Source: CAVPKN01 sp963832835 (GTDB lineage Bacteria; Chlamydiota; Chlamydiia; Chlamydiales; JAAKFR01). From it: a stretch of 64,000 nt of DNA. The position numbers and the translations under genes are program-made. Below, piece by piece: positions 52,688 through 62,530 of this stretch. The notes beneath the pieces are model-generated. The model saw only the letters and a list, made by a program, of their open reading frames with translations, ran no database searches and was not told the origin of the DNA. The stretch spans positions 2,108,001 to 2,172,000 of the forward strand of contig CAWHVD010000001.1 in NCBI GenBank assembly GCA_963832835.1, written 5' to 3'. The first letter of the stretch is position 1; each line of letters begins with the position of its first letter.

Positions 52688-54307
52688 TCAAGTGGTAGTC
52701 TGTTTGCGGCTGGCAAGCCACTGATCTGGAAGAAGCTCATGTAATCTTTGAGCGCTATGTCCTAGAAGCCTGCCAAAAATATCCTCTAAATACTCTCTGG
52801 GATTGATACTCAGACCACGACATGTTTGCACTAGAGAAAAAAGTATTGCCCCAGCCTCTCCTCCTGCTGGACTGCCGAAAAACAGCCAGTTCTTACGCCC
52901 AATAGCTAATGGCCGCACCGCTCTTTCAGCTACGTTATTGTCCAGGCGAGCGAATGGATGTTGGGTATAGTTTTTCATGTAAGGAATCAGCCCAGAGAAA
53001 TAACCGAGAGCCTCTCTTAGTTTAGATTTGGGCAATACTTTGCCTGATACTAGCTTGGCTTTGATCTTCTCGATGAGCTCGTCAATAATGGGGATTTCTT
53101 TCTCCTGGCGGATTTGCAGTCTTTCTTCCTCTGATCTAACCCAAGCGACTCTTTCTAGCATAAACAAGTACTTGATCTTGCGTAAAACCCATGCTTGGAA
53201 AGGAGCATCCGTTTCGGCCTCGAAAAACTTACGACGTATATGACTCCAGCAGGGACACCAGATAATCTGTTTCTTCTCAGCCAGTCTTTCATAAGCTCCA
53301 TATTTATCTGAGTGCAGCACGCCATGATACCCTTTTAGAATATCCTGCACATGATCATGGCTGCGACTCTCACGAAAATCATAAATTCTGTAAGGAGGAT
53401 CAGCTGCACTTCCTCCTACTACAACCCACATGTAGGCTAGTTTGCATTTTTCTTTCTCCTGGAGCTTGACGGGGATTTCGTCGATGTAAATGTTTTCACT
53501 TTTCAGGACATGTTTTTGCATCTCCTCATAAAGAGGCTGGAGGGCCAGCCCTGTTCGGATCACCCATTGAGAAAGAAGCTTGCGGCTGATGACCACTCCT
53601 TGCCTGCCCATAATCTCCACGATGCGGTAAAGAGGGAGGTGATCGACAAATTTCTGGGTGATGATCTCAGCGAGTAGGCTATTATCTGCACGGCATTTGG
53701 GTAAAATGCATTCAGGCAGATCGGCTGTGAAAATCCCAGCATCTTCCTTTTGGGGATGGGCATATTTGGGCCGGATGATCTCTTTTATAAAGTAGCTGCC
53801 CGGCTGATGGGCTAATTTGTAAGAGACTTCTTTACCGATTTGAATGAGAGCCTCGCCTGTCTCAGGGCAAACCTTTTTGTCTTCAGGCAGATCCAAAACA
53901 ATGGTTTTTACGGGTAGATCGGGATGTAGAGCAATCCTGTCTTTACCATCTCGGTTAGGTTTTCTGGTATGCGCTGCTACATTTTTTTTCTTTTCTTCGA
54001 TGGCTGTTTGAAGATTTTCAAATCCTGGAAAAGAGAGTTGTTCTTGGTCGAGGTCAGCCACGACTCTTTCAGAGCGCTGACCGAAGATCTGGCGTTTAAA
54101 CCATGAGAGTTGTTCTTCAAGATGGGCAATATCTTGATCTTTTTGGGCAAGACAATGATCTTTCTCAGCTATATTTCGATCCTTTTGATTAAGACTATGA
54201 TTTTTCTCGGCAAGAAGGTTATGTAGATTGGAAATTTCGGCTTGTAGCTTATCTATCAGATGGATTTCTGCTGTTTGCATATGAAGAATTTTACCCAAAA
54301 TACTCAA
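52688..54307 (-). CDS. tnpC: IS66 transposase TnpC
   Basis: 539 residues. N-terminal coiled coil (Leu-zipper-like, residues 15-75), the zinc-finger-like region (KVCPETGEAL), then the DDE domain: SENIYIDEIPVKL (Asp), LHSDKYGAYERL (Asp), and RLDNNVAERAVRPLAIGRKN (Glu). The C-terminal IS66 domain is intact. Length is as expected for the family, so the element looks functional. Confidence 0.95.
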   Translation of the reverse strand: MSILGKILHMQTAEIHLIDKLQAEISNLHNLLAEKNHSLNQKDRNIAEKDHCLAQKDQDIAHLEEQLSWFKRQIFGQRSERVVADLDQEQLSFPGFENLQTAIEEKKKNVAAHTRKPNRDGKDRIALHPDLPVKTIVLDLPEDKKVCPETGEALIQIGKEVSYKLAHQPGSYFIKEIIRPKYAHPQKEDAGIFTADLPECILPKCRADNSLLAEIITQKFVDHLPLYRIVEIMGRQGVVISRKLLSQWVIRTGLALQPLYEEMQKHVLKSENIYIDEIPVKLQEKEKCKLAYMWVVVGGSAADPPYRIYDFRESRSHDHVQDILKGYHGVLHSDKYGAYERLAEKKQIIWCPCWSHIRRKFFEAETDAPFQAWVLRKIKYLFMLERVAWVRSEEERLQIRQEKEIPIIDELIEKIKAKLVSGKVLPKSKLREALGYFSGLIPYMKNYTQHPFARLDNNVAERAVRPLAIGRKNWLFFGSPAGGEAGAILFSLVQTCRGLSINPREYLEDIFGRLLGHSAQRLHELLPDQWLASRKQTTT

Positions 54308-54322
54308 AAAAATATAGAGTTT

Positions 54323-54649
54323 TTAGAGAGAAAAACGAGGTTGTAGCCGCTTGGGTGTAATGCCTTCCAAAAGCATGAGAAAGGTTCTACGATCTAAAAC
54401 AGAGCTATTATCTTTCCAACGGAAAGATCCCTTCTCCAGCCGTTTGAAATAGATGACAAAGCCATCCTGATCCCAGAAGAGGACTTTCATATGATTCTTA
54501 CGCCGATTCAGAAAGATGAAGAAAGCTCCCGTGAGCAATTCTCCAGGGAAGAGTACTTCAATCTCAGCCATGGGACCATCAAAACTTTTCCTCATGCTCA
54601 CAGGATGCCGGCAAAGGAAAAGACGGGCATTGCCCGGAATGCTTAGCAT
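54323..54649 (-). CDS. tnpB: IS66 Orf2 protein TnpB
   Basis: 108 residues from ATG 54649, which overlaps the tnpA stop (ATGCTAA). The motifs ARLFLCRHPVSMRKSFDG and FFIFLNRRKNHMKVLFWDQD are typical. It is needed for IS66 transposition in an unknown role. Confidence 0.93.
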   Translation of the reverse strand: MLSIPGNARLFLCRHPVSMRKSFDGPMAEIEVLFPGELLTGAFFIFLNRRKNHMKVLFWDQDGFVIYFKRLEKGSFRWKDNSSVLDRRTFLMLLEGITPKRLQPRFSL

Positions 54650-54939
54650 GACCTCAGCGTTTCCAGACAACGTTTAAGGGTAGCAGCATCAAAATGTTTT
54701 TCTAAGCGAACGGATATGCCTTTCATTTCAATGGTGATCCCGACATCTTTTGCTTCAGCAATCTCAATGAAACTCCCGCGACTAAGTGTTTTGGGGAAAA
54801 GACGCCTTTTCCAAGCGTAAAACAAATAAAGGGGAATTAGATTGTCTCGGCACCAATGCTGGATCGTGAGACCGCTGGCTTTTTGTTTCTGAATTCTCTC
54901 TTCCCACGTATGCCTGAGCTCAGTAGATGATTTGCGCAT
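54643..54939 (-). CDS. tnpA: IS66 Orf1 protein TnpA
   Basis: 98 residues; helix-turn-helix segment WEERIQKQKASGLTIQHWCR then FYAWKRRL, as in the IS66 accessory protein. It is the first gene of the element, close to its right end. Confidence 0.88.
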   Translation of the reverse strand: MRKSSTELRHTWEERIQKQKASGLTIQHWCRDNLIPLYLFYAWKRRLFPKTLSRGSFIEIAEAKDVGITIEMKGISVRLEKHFDAATLKRCLETLRSC

Positions 54940-55030
54940 GAAAAACCTCCTGGTTCTTTTTTCATGCTCCCAGACTGCCTTTTTCTACTGATTCAAGAAA
55001 GATGGGCAAATTAGACGGTTACGATTAATG

Positions 55031-55260
55031 AAAAGGAATTACTATCCTATCTGCCCCTTTTAAGGAGGTCATTGAACAGAGGGTTCATGGTTATAAAAAC
55101 ACGATCACGCTGTACGACCTGACCAATACCTACATGGAAGGACAGGCCAAGGTCAATCCCAAAGCTGCTCATGGTGTTTCTAAAGAAAAGCGAACTGATT
55201 GTCCTCTAATCACCCTTGGCTTGGCTATAAACGAACATGGCTTTATCCATAGACTATATG
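55031..55260 (+). pseudogene. Fragment of IS1634/IS4-type transposase
   Basis: An open stretch without start or end: VHGYKNTITLYDLTNTYMEG, then PKAAHGVSKEKRTDCPLITL and GLAINEHGFIHRL. LYDLTNTYMEG with the first catalytic Asp and G-x-SKEKRTDCPLI are typical of IS1634-group transposases. Both ends are lost: the left at the IS66 boundary, the right at the end of the immunity gene. Confidence 0.75.
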
Positions 55261-55776
55261 CTATTCTGACTCTAGAATTTTCTGTGCTTCTTCAAACGAT
55301 TCTTTTTTCAAATTCAAATAGGGGGCAATATGTGGCATGGGGTGGTTGATAGCATAAGTAATATTTCCTTTCAGAATACTAACCACTTCCACGCAATTAA
55401 GATCTGTTGGGCATTGCTTACCTAAAATGCCTACCTGAATGATATCTACTGGAGCTGGGAAATGTTCAAAGTATCGCCTATTATCTGGATTAGCATTCAT
55501 GGATTCCAATAATATATTGGCACATTCTACGATTAACTCCCTAGCTTCATTCATGCTCATGACTTTTTGATACATGAACGTCATGCTAATGAGATTAATT
55601 TTTTTATCGATTGTACAACCCCCTCCAGCTCCTATGGCAATAAGCCCCTTTTTCTCCATATGCTTTGCTAGTTGACAAAGCATACGATCAGATACTTTAT
55701 CTGTTTCACTTCTTGGGTCACTACATCCAAAAAGAAAACAAAAAAAACATATGTAAATTACTAATCTTGAAATCAC
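55261..55776 (-). CDS. Immunity-like lipoprotein, partner of the Rhs hydrolase toxin
   Basis: 171 residues. The signal peptide ends in a lipobox (CFLFGCSD), so it should be anchored to a membrane. Its core (ECANILLESMNANPDNRRYF) matches the protein at 5749-6297. The start overlaps the Rhs stop by ATGA, the usual arrangement for a toxin followed by its immunity gene. A lipoprotein in the envelope fits neutralising a lipase-like toxin that acts on membranes. Confidence 0.7.
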   Translation of the reverse strand: MISRLVIYICFFCFLFGCSDPRSETDKVSDRMLCQLAKHMEKKGLIAIGAGGGCTIDKKINLISMTFMYQKVMSMNEARELIVECANILLESMNANPDNRRYFEHFPAPVDIIQVGILGKQCPTDLNCVEVVSILKGNITYAINHPMPHIAPYLNLKKESFEEAQKILESE

Positions 55777-58700
55777 GATTTTCCTATTGTTTCGCGATAG
55801 CGCTCAATTTCATATTTTAGAGCTTTTTCAAACGTTGGGCTTAAAATAGAGTGATCATGCCAGGGAGCATTTGGATGTGAGGGCAACACCTTAATGGTGT
55901 CGCGGTTTTGCTGTCTGCCACGCCAGTTGATCCAGGGTATAGGATCTCTCGAGAATGACGCTTCATAGCGTTGTACGCTATGACAAATGTCTCGTGAGAT
56001 ATAATCTGCGGGAGCAAACGCAACTACTCGGATCCGTTTTCTGATCTCATCAGGTGAATCTTGCAGTGCTAAGTTGGTGAGAATAGTTCCTTGGCTGTGG
56101 CACAGGTGGAGTGCAAATTGATTTGGAGATAAGGCCTCTAGTTTTTCTTTCCATTCATTTTTGATCATCTCAACCGGATTGGTTCTGACCCCCCTTAAGC
56201 CCCAATAAGCCTCTGCTGGATCTACAAGCGGTCCGTGGGTAGGGTTATAGAGCCCTTTTATGTTATATCCGCCACTGAGATCAGAAATATATAGAGCGCT
56301 TCTGCTTGCTTCTCCCAGTGTATTGAACATGCCATTGGCAAAAAAGATATGGCCATTGTTAGGCAGCTCGGGTCTTTTTAGGATGCTAAGATCATAGGCG
56401 CAGCTTTTGTTCCAATAGGGTTTCTCAAAGTTTCCTTGAAAATCGGGCCTAAACATGTCGAACATTTTGAGTCCGTAGAGATCAAAATGGGTAAGGGGGC
56501 AGTTATTGACATAAGCATAGAGATTAGGACCATTTTCAAACCCTTCTGGATCCTGAGTGATCCATCGGCCTAGTTCTGGGTTGTAGTATCTCCTACCAAA
56601 AAAGATAAGGCCTGTATCTTCTACGCGCTTGGATGAAAAACGCCAGGGTGAGAGGTTATGATCTGTGAGCTCTTCTCCATAGGCAGTATAGCGGTAGCAT
56701 TCTATAGGGTTTTTTGTATTGAGGTCTACGAGGGTAGTAACAGAGCCTTGATGGTCATGAAGGGGGATATAGGTTTTTCCTTTCAATTCGTAGAGTACTG
56801 CCGCTCCTATTTCAGCGCCCATCCCTTCTCCTAAAATGCGGAGCTCTTGGATGATGCCGTTTTGATCAATCACTCCGATTTCATTGTCGCCATCCCAGAG
56901 GTAGCGGTCATATTTTGTTTGTTTGCCTTGGATAAATACCTTTTTGGAGAGGCGTCGGTGTAAAGGGTCATATTCATACTCGATACGGGTGTTTTTTTCA
57001 TCAATGGCGATGAGTCTATCTTGGCTGTCATACGTAAACTTTCTGATCCCATTTGAAAGGAGATTGCCGTTGGCGTCAAAAAGATGGGGTGTATGGCCGT
57101 CATGGGTGATTTGGCAAAGGGTGTTTACTTCATGGTCAAGAGTATCTTTTTTGAGTCTGTTATAAAGAGAATCAAAATGATAGGTATGTTCTTCTTCACT
57201 GATGAGTTGATCCAGATCATCAAATTGGTAGGTGCATTTTTGTTTGCCTAAGCTATCTTGAAACTTGTTTTGGGTGAGGTTGCCGACCGCATCATAGCTC
57301 AATTGTGATGTATAGAAGGAAGAGGTGCACTGTTTTAGTCGGCCTAAAGGATCTCTTTGTATGGTGATTTCTCCCAAATCTTGTGGAAGAATTGCTTTGA
57401 GAAGTAGCCCTTCCAAGTTTCTTTCTGCGTAGGTATACCCGATTCCTTTACGCAGGACCTGGTGGAGAAAAACGCCATCATAGCTGTAGGCAATGCTGGT
57501 GGAATCCGGAAGGGTTAAAAGGATTCTTCTGCTTTGGTTATCATAAGAATTGAACAGGCTTAAATCGTTTGCTAAATCTTCCTGGAGGATGTTGTTCAGA
57601 GAGTCATAGGTGCGTGTTGTCTTTTTCTGGGTAGTAGTGTCGTAGATGGAAAGAACACAATCATTGAGGTCATAGGTGTAATGATAGTCATAATCACGGG
57701 AAAAGTAGCGGGCAAGCCTTCCCCAGTCATCATATTCATGATTTAAATGATCTCCATTGGGTTTGATGATGGTTTGAAGCCGGCCTTTGCTATCATAGAG
57801 ATACTGTGTTTGTTTGATGCCGGCTTCTATTAAACGCTCTACGCGTCCCATGGGACCGTAATCCCAATGGTGGATGATCGTTTGAGTGGGGATAGTGCCC
57901 TTAAAAACCGTATGGGTCAGCTCCGTGCGTTGATTATTTAGGTCAAAAGTGTTTTGGGTTTGTTGGATGAGCTCTGCCCGGATATTTTTCTTTAGTAGCC
58001 CGGCATTTCTTCCTTTTGAGTCGTAAATTTGAATCGTTTGGATATGGTGGGGATTGGTGGTGGTTTCTGTGAGTGTAGTTTGGTAGGAGTAGTTAAAGTG
58101 GATTATGTGGCCCAGGGGATCTTTGGAGATGAGGGGTTTGCCATAGGTATTGTATGCTATTTCATTGATGCCCTGGGAGTTGATTGTCTGGATGCGATTG
58201 CCTGCGTGGTCATATACGTAGTTTTCTTGAAATTGGAGCGCGCCATTTTTTTCTGTCCTTTTCTCAATGATTTGTCCTAAAAAGTCATGTTTTTCTATCC
58301 AGGTAATCTCTCCTTCTTGAGTGTGCTCAAGTGCACCCAGTGAATCATATGCAAAAAAACGTTTCTTATAGTCTTTTTGTTCGGCAATTTTTCTTCCTGC
58401 AAAATCATAGGAGTAAAATGTAGTGACTCCCTTGCCATCTGTTTCTGAGAGTTTATAGAAGGGAGAGTGACGGGCCATTGTTGTTTTGAGCAGTTTGCCA
58501 GAAGAGTAGGTTGATGTTTTGATGGGGTGATCAAAAATATCTAGTGTGTAGATTTTTTGGGCACCATTTTGATCGATGTGGCTGGAAATGGGTCCATGTG
58601 CAAAGTAGGTAAAATGGTCTTCTGATCCGTTTGGATAATGAATGGAAAGGGGTTGTCCCTTAAAGTTGTATGTTTTGTAAGTTTCGTGGCCTAAGGGATT

Positions 58701-60926
58701 GATTTCTTTAGTTACGTGACCCAGAACGTTATATTCCCTCTTCTCTACCCCTCCATCGGGGTGAATGACAGCTATGATTCTGCCCAAAGCATCATGTTCA
58801 AAGCGGGTGATGTTTGAGCAGGCATCTATTTCAGCGGTGATTTGTCCTAGCTTATCGTATTGTTTTTCTGTAATGAGGAGGGATCCATCTGTTTGCCAGT
58901 CAGCAATACGTGTGGGACGGTTGGCTTTGTCATAGGTTATTTCTTTGTATTGATCGCATCTAGGGCCTGCAATGGAGGTGAGGTTGTGGTTATCATCATA
59001 AGCAAATGTTGTGTGGTTGCCTAAAGGATCTGTTGTGGCAATCAGCCGCTCTTTTGAATCATAATCGTTAAGAATGCAGTAGCGATAAAGGTTATTGCAA
59101 TCGTAGTGCTCTTCTCGAGAGATTTTACCAAAGGGGGTATAGGCATAGATGGTTTTTCTGAGGAGGATTTCTTGACCTGAAGCATCGATTGTTTTTTCTT
59201 GGACGATTTCTGGTAGGCCAAAGCAAGGCAGCGTTTGCTTAGGGGTGATTTGGGTGATTTTTCTATAAGTGACATTTTGAAGATCGTCAGGGTCCAGACT
59301 GGAGCCATCGTCTACGATAGTCTTAATGCAAATGGCGCAATCATCATAGGTGTGGAAGGTGCGTTGACAGATAGTGGGACCCTCGTAAATGAGGGTGGAG
59401 GTTAAAAGATTGGTACCGGGTAGATAGCTATAGCAAGTGCGTTTGTCATCGCGATCGCTTTCAGAGAGCTTGAGGTTGAATCCATCATCAGAAAAGGTAC
59501 GGTTGATCCTATAGCACTCTTTTCCATCCTCCACTTTTTCCATAATGGGGTTTTGGTTTTTGTCGTATTGGTATTCTGTAATCTGAAGGGGGATGCCAGA
59601 GCTGTTTTCTATGGTTTTACGGATGAGATTGCCGGTAGCTGCATCCCACATGAAGCGGTCGATGCGATAAAGGGCATTGTCTTGATAGGTCTCTATGGAG
59701 GTGATTTTTTTGTTAGAGTCATATCGATAGTGGGTTTTGTTATTTTCAGAATCATAAAAAACAGTGAGTTGATCTTGGTACTCACAACGGCAAATAGGGC
59801 ACATTTCTCCATTTGGGCCGACGGGTGCATATTGGGCTGAGACTTTGCCTTCGGGGTTATATTCGGTGGTCAGCACTCTTCCGTCTGGCTTAAGCAGGGT
59901 GTTGAGAGTGGTATTATGGGAGCCATAAGAGATGGGGGGCTGGCCGGGCCTTTGGGCTGACGCAAGCTTGATTGGAGATTTTCCGGCATGTTGCATGAAG
60001 GCTGAACGGCCATCGCTTCCTGTGACTTGAACGCCTTTGACCTCATCATGTTTTGTTCTGGGGTAATGAAAATAGATGTGGCCTAATACTTTAGACTTAT
60101 CAGCATTATAAGCGGTTATAGAGGCTAGTAATTGTGGCAGGGGAAAATTTCGCTTCTCTTCTTTCCATTGAGTGTAGGTGTAGCAAAGGATGTTACCATT
60201 GGGAAGCCTCTCTTCCACAATCGGGATATGGTAAGGGGTCCAAGTGTTGGGATGGATGATCCAACCTCTATCTGATCCCCAGCCAAAACCTCTTTTTTTC
60301 TCTGTCCAATGCACTGTACCAGTCCAGCGGTGCATCTTAGAAGCAAAAGAGCGCTCTCTGCCGCTGCCATCTGAGATGGTTCCCATATACTGAAAGCGTT
60401 TTTTGTCTTTAGGGTCGCCGAATCTATAGTAATTGATCTTTGTATTGAGAGGATGTGATTGGCCAGATACGCCGGATGTCGCAAAACTTTTGGGAAGCTC
60501 AAAGTCAAAGGTGTAGGGAATAGTAGCGGATCGTTTTAGGGAACATACGCTTCCATCTACATCCCCTATTGCAGCAAAGATTTCCTGACCGCCCCATTCC
60601 ATATTGGCGACAAAGAAGGATTCGGGGTTGTAGCGCCAAGTAGCGTAACGAGGATCATAAGGTGAGTTAGAGTTATAGAATCGGCGCACCGAAAGTGGTT
60701 GCGCTCCGGCAACTACAAGATCGAGCTCTTCTTCGCAATATTCCCCTGTTATGGGGTTAACTTTGGGAGCAATTTGGTAATCTGTAGAGGTAAGAAAATA
60801 GTTCTGGCGCTTGTCGAGCACATGTTCTTTGGATGCGTCAAAATCAAAAATATCTGGATCAGCTTCTGTTCCAAAGAGCACTCCCATCCCGATTAAGAGC
60901 GCTAAAACAGACCACCATTTCTTCAT
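55773..60926 (-). CDS. Rhs/YD-repeat secreted protein with alpha/beta-hydrolase tip
   Basis: 1717 residues with a signal peptide (residues 1-20, WWSVLALLIGMGVLFGTEA). An N-terminal region DUF6531-like (ITGEYCEEELDLVVAGAQPL then SVRRFYNS) precedes many YD repeats (YDKLGQITAEID, YDALGRI-type), and the core ends with FFGRRYYNPELGRWITQDPE and NLYAYVNNCPLTHFDLYGL (about 1486). The tip (about 1487-1717) has an oxyanion-like FFANGMFNT, GLYNPTHG, the nucleophile elbow CHSQG (Ser about 1611) and WHDHS (catalytic His about 1690), so a serine hydrolase, likely phospholipase/lipase; it recalls DUF687 proteins of Chlamydia. The Rhs barrel is expected to encapsulate and deliver the tip. Confidence 0.85.
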   Translation of the reverse strand: MKKWWSVLALLIGMGVLFGTEADPDIFDFDASKEHVLDKRQNYFLTSTDYQIAPKVNPITGEYCEEELDLVVAGAQPLSVRRFYNSNSPYDPRYATWRYNPESFFVANMEWGGQEIFAAIGDVDGSVCSLKRSATIPYTFDFELPKSFATSGVSGQSHPLNTKINYYRFGDPKDKKRFQYMGTISDGSGRERSFASKMHRWTGTVHWTEKKRGFGWGSDRGWIIHPNTWTPYHIPIVEERLPNGNILCYTYTQWKEEKRNFPLPQLLASITAYNADKSKVLGHIYFHYPRTKHDEVKGVQVTGSDGRSAFMQHAGKSPIKLASAQRPGQPPISYGSHNTTLNTLLKPDGRVLTTEYNPEGKVSAQYAPVGPNGEMCPICRCEYQDQLTVFYDSENNKTHYRYDSNKKITSIETYQDNALYRIDRFMWDAATGNLIRKTIENSSGIPLQITEYQYDKNQNPIMEKVEDGKECYRINRTFSDDGFNLKLSESDRDDKRTCYSYLPGTNLLTSTLIYEGPTICQRTFHTYDDCAICIKTIVDDGSSLDPDDLQNVTYRKITQITPKQTLPCFGLPEIVQEKTIDASGQEILLRKTIYAYTPFGKISREEHYDCNNLYRYCILNDYDSKERLIATTDPLGNHTTFAYDDNHNLTSIAGPRCDQYKEITYDKANRPTRIADWQTDGSLLITEKQYDKLGQITAEIDACSNITRFEHDALGRIIAVIHPDGGVEKREYNVLGHVTKEINPLGHETYKTYNFKGQPLSIHYPNGSEDHFTYFAHGPISSHIDQNGAQKIYTLDIFDHPIKTSTYSSGKLLKTTMARHSPFYKLSETDGKGVTTFYSYDFAGRKIAEQKDYKKRFFAYDSLGALEHTQEGEITWIEKHDFLGQIIEKRTEKNGALQFQENYVYDHAGNRIQTINSQGINEIAYNTYGKPLISKDPLGHIIHFNYSYQTTLTETTTNPHHIQTIQIYDSKGRNAGLLKKNIRAELIQQTQNTFDLNNQRTELTHTVFKGTIPTQTIIHHWDYGPMGRVERLIEAGIKQTQYLYDSKGRLQTIIKPNGDHLNHEYDDWGRLARYFSRDYDYHYTYDLNDCVLSIYDTTTQKKTTRTYDSLNNILQEDLANDLSLFNSYDNQSRRILLTLPDSTSIAYSYDGVFLHQVLRKGIGYTYAERNLEGLLLKAILPQDLGEITIQRDPLGRLKQCTSSFYTSQLSYDAVGNLTQNKFQDSLGKQKCTYQFDDLDQLISEEEHTYHFDSLYNRLKKDTLDHEVNTLCQITHDGHTPHLFDANGNLLSNGIRKFTYDSQDRLIAIDEKNTRIEYEYDPLHRRLSKKVFIQGKQTKYDRYLWDGDNEIGVIDQNGIIQELRILGEGMGAEIGAAVLYELKGKTYIPLHDHQGSVTTLVDLNTKNPIECYRYTAYGEELTDHNLSPWRFSSKRVEDTGLIFFGRRYYNPELGRWITQDPEGFENGPNLYAYVNNCPLTHFDLYGLKMFDMFRPDFQGNFEKPYWNKSCAYDLSILKRPELPNNGHIFFANGMFNTLGEASRSALYISDLSGGYNIKGLYNPTHGPLVDPAEAYWGLRGVRTNPVEMIKNEWKEKLEALSPNQFALHLCHSQGTILTNLALQDSPDEIRKRIRVVAFAPADYISRDICHSVQRYEASFSRDPIPWINWRGRQQNRDTIKVLPSHPNAPWHDHSILSPTFEKALKYEIERYRETIGKS

Positions 60927-61003
60927 GTTACAATACCGAAACGCTTGGAGCCATCCACTTTATAAAAATTTTGAATTTAAGGGAATGACATTATAGACAT
61001 ACC

Positions 61004-61807
61004 CTAAGTGCTGTACCAACCGGTTTGACTACGATTGATGGGGTTGACTGTGTCATTTCCGACACCTACCATAGCAGATCCCGAGCCGGACATGAAGGCT
61101 GTGGAATGACTCTTTTTGATCTGGGAGAGCAAGGGGTAGAGCTGGAAGGCTGGAGCTTCGAGGTCATTGATGTAGCGAGGCTTTCCTGCGTAAAAATCGG
61201 CTAGGAGCTGCTCGGGATCCTCAGTTGAGCACTCGTGGAGTTGAAGGGCTTTGTAGATAGCGGGGGTTGAGAGTCCTTGCGGGGGCTTAATGAGAGAGAG
61301 GGGCGGTAGAGAGAGGGGTGGTAGATCGCGTACCTGTTCACCGCGGCCTGTGCAGTAGGCAGTGCCATGCGAAAAAAAGAACGCGATATCTGAGCCAATT
61401 TCCGAAGACCATTTTTGAAGCTCTTGCAGCGTGCAGGGGTTGTTATGAAGGGTGTTAAGAGCCCAGAGGGTGGTAGCTGCATTACTGCTGCCTCCACCGA
61501 GGCCTGCTTGTGTGGGGATGTGTTTTTCTAAGTGGATGGTGACAGGGGTGTGGAGGTTGGTTTTGCGACGAAAGAGGTGGAGAGCTTTGATGATGAGGTT
61601 CGAGTCATTGCAGGGCAGATGGGGATCGGAGCATGTGAGGGAATCTTGTGCGCCTAGGGTAAAGCTGAGGGTGTCGCCGAGGTTGATTGCTTGAAAGAGT
61701 GAGGCCAGTTCGTGGTATCCGTCAGGGCGTTTGCCCATTATCCGTAAAAACAGGTTGATCTTCGCCGGCGAAAATAAGGTTAGGGATTTGAAGGTCGACC
61801 TATTCAT
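61004..61807 (-). CDS. ispE: 4-diphosphocytidyl-2-C-methyl-D-erythritol kinase
   Basis: 267 residues of the GHMP-kinase family: SPAKINLFLRIMGKRPDGYH, the ATP loop TQAGLGGGSSNAATTL and the C-terminal MSGSGSAM. It phosphorylates CDP-methylerythritol in the MEP isoprenoid pathway. Its place beside rplI agrees with Chlamydia gene order, so this is the ancestral copy; the other copy at 51342 is broken. Between it and rplI lie the palindrome array and the RAYT gene. Confidence 0.94.
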   Translation of the reverse strand: MNRSTFKSLTLFSPAKINLFLRIMGKRPDGYHELASLFQAINLGDTLSFTLGAQDSLTCSDPHLPCNDSNLIIKALHLFRRKTNLHTPVTIHLEKHIPTQAGLGGGSSNAATTLWALNTLHNNPCTLQELQKWSSEIGSDIAFFFSHGTAYCTGRGEQVRDLPPLSLPPLSLIKPPQGLSTPAIYKALQLHECSTEDPEQLLADFYAGKPRYINDLEAPAFQLYPLLSQIKKSHSTAFMSGSGSAMVGVGNDTVNPINRSQTGWYST

Positions 61808-61836
61808 GTTGTTCCCTCAAATTCTTGTCGCAGCCC

Positions 61837-62530
61837 TACAGGCTGCAAGTGTTTTTTTGCCCTTGTACCCAGGGCGTTGCCCTGGGCTAGCACTGTCCCA
61901 GCCCTGCAGGCTGAAGAAGGGATTTCATATCTACATCCTTGGCTTTCCTTCAGCCTGAAAGGCTGAGATAGTGATAGCCCAGGGCAACGCCCTGGGTAAC
62001 GTGATGAACACACACCATGCAGCCTGTAGGGCTGCGACAGGGCCGGTACCGTCCTAACCAAGCAGGCTGAAGAAGGGATTTCATATCTACATCCTCGACT
62101 TTCCTTCAGCCTGAAAGGCTGAGATAGTGATAGCCCAGGGCAGCGCCCTGGGTAACGTGATGAACACACACCATGCAGCCTGTAGGGCTGCGACAGGGCC
62201 GGTACCGTCCTAACCAAGCAGGCTGAAGAAGGGATTTCATATCTACATCCTCGACTTTCCTTCAGCCTGAAAGGCTGAGATAGTGATAGCCCAGGGCAAC
62301 GCCCTGGGTAACGTGATGAACACACACCATGCAGCCTGTAGGGCTGCGACAGGGCCGGTACCGTCCTAACCAAGCAGGCTGAAGAAGGGATTTCATATCT
62401 ACATCCTCGACTTTCCTTCAGCCTGAAAGGCTGAGATAGTGATAGCCCAGGGCAACGCCCTGGGTAACATGATGAACACACATCATGCAGCCTGTAGGGC
62501 TGCGACAGGACTGCGACAAATTTGGATTCA
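61837..62530. repeat. 156-base palindromic tandem repeat array (four units)
   Basis: CAGCCTGAAAGGCTG recurs at 61951, 62107, 62263 and 62419, exactly 156 bases apart. Each unit has three hairpins: CAGCCTGAAAGGCTG, CCCAGGGCAACGCCCTGGG and CAGCCTGTAGGGCTG. The array lies directly beyond the 3' end of the RAYT gene, as REP elements do with their RAYT. The 720-base gap between ispE and RAYT holds no gene; a long minus-strand open frame across it is translated repeat. Confidence 0.93.

Larger units (their letters stand above)
52652..55022 (-). mobile_element. IS66-family insertion sequence
   Basis: Terminal inverted repeats GTAACCGTCTAAT (52652 and ending at 55022), with three genes tnpA-tnpB-tnpC on the minus strand. 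IS66 normally makes an 8-base duplication, but the flanks (TCTGATTC and GATTAATG) do not match. The left side cuts the RAYT remnant and the right side abuts a different transposase fragment, so the element was involved in a rearrangement after insertion. Confidence 0.9.

Noticed and set aside
61837..62530. CRISPR array
   Set aside because: Units are contiguous 156-base palindromic repeats without unique spacers, and no cas genes are present.
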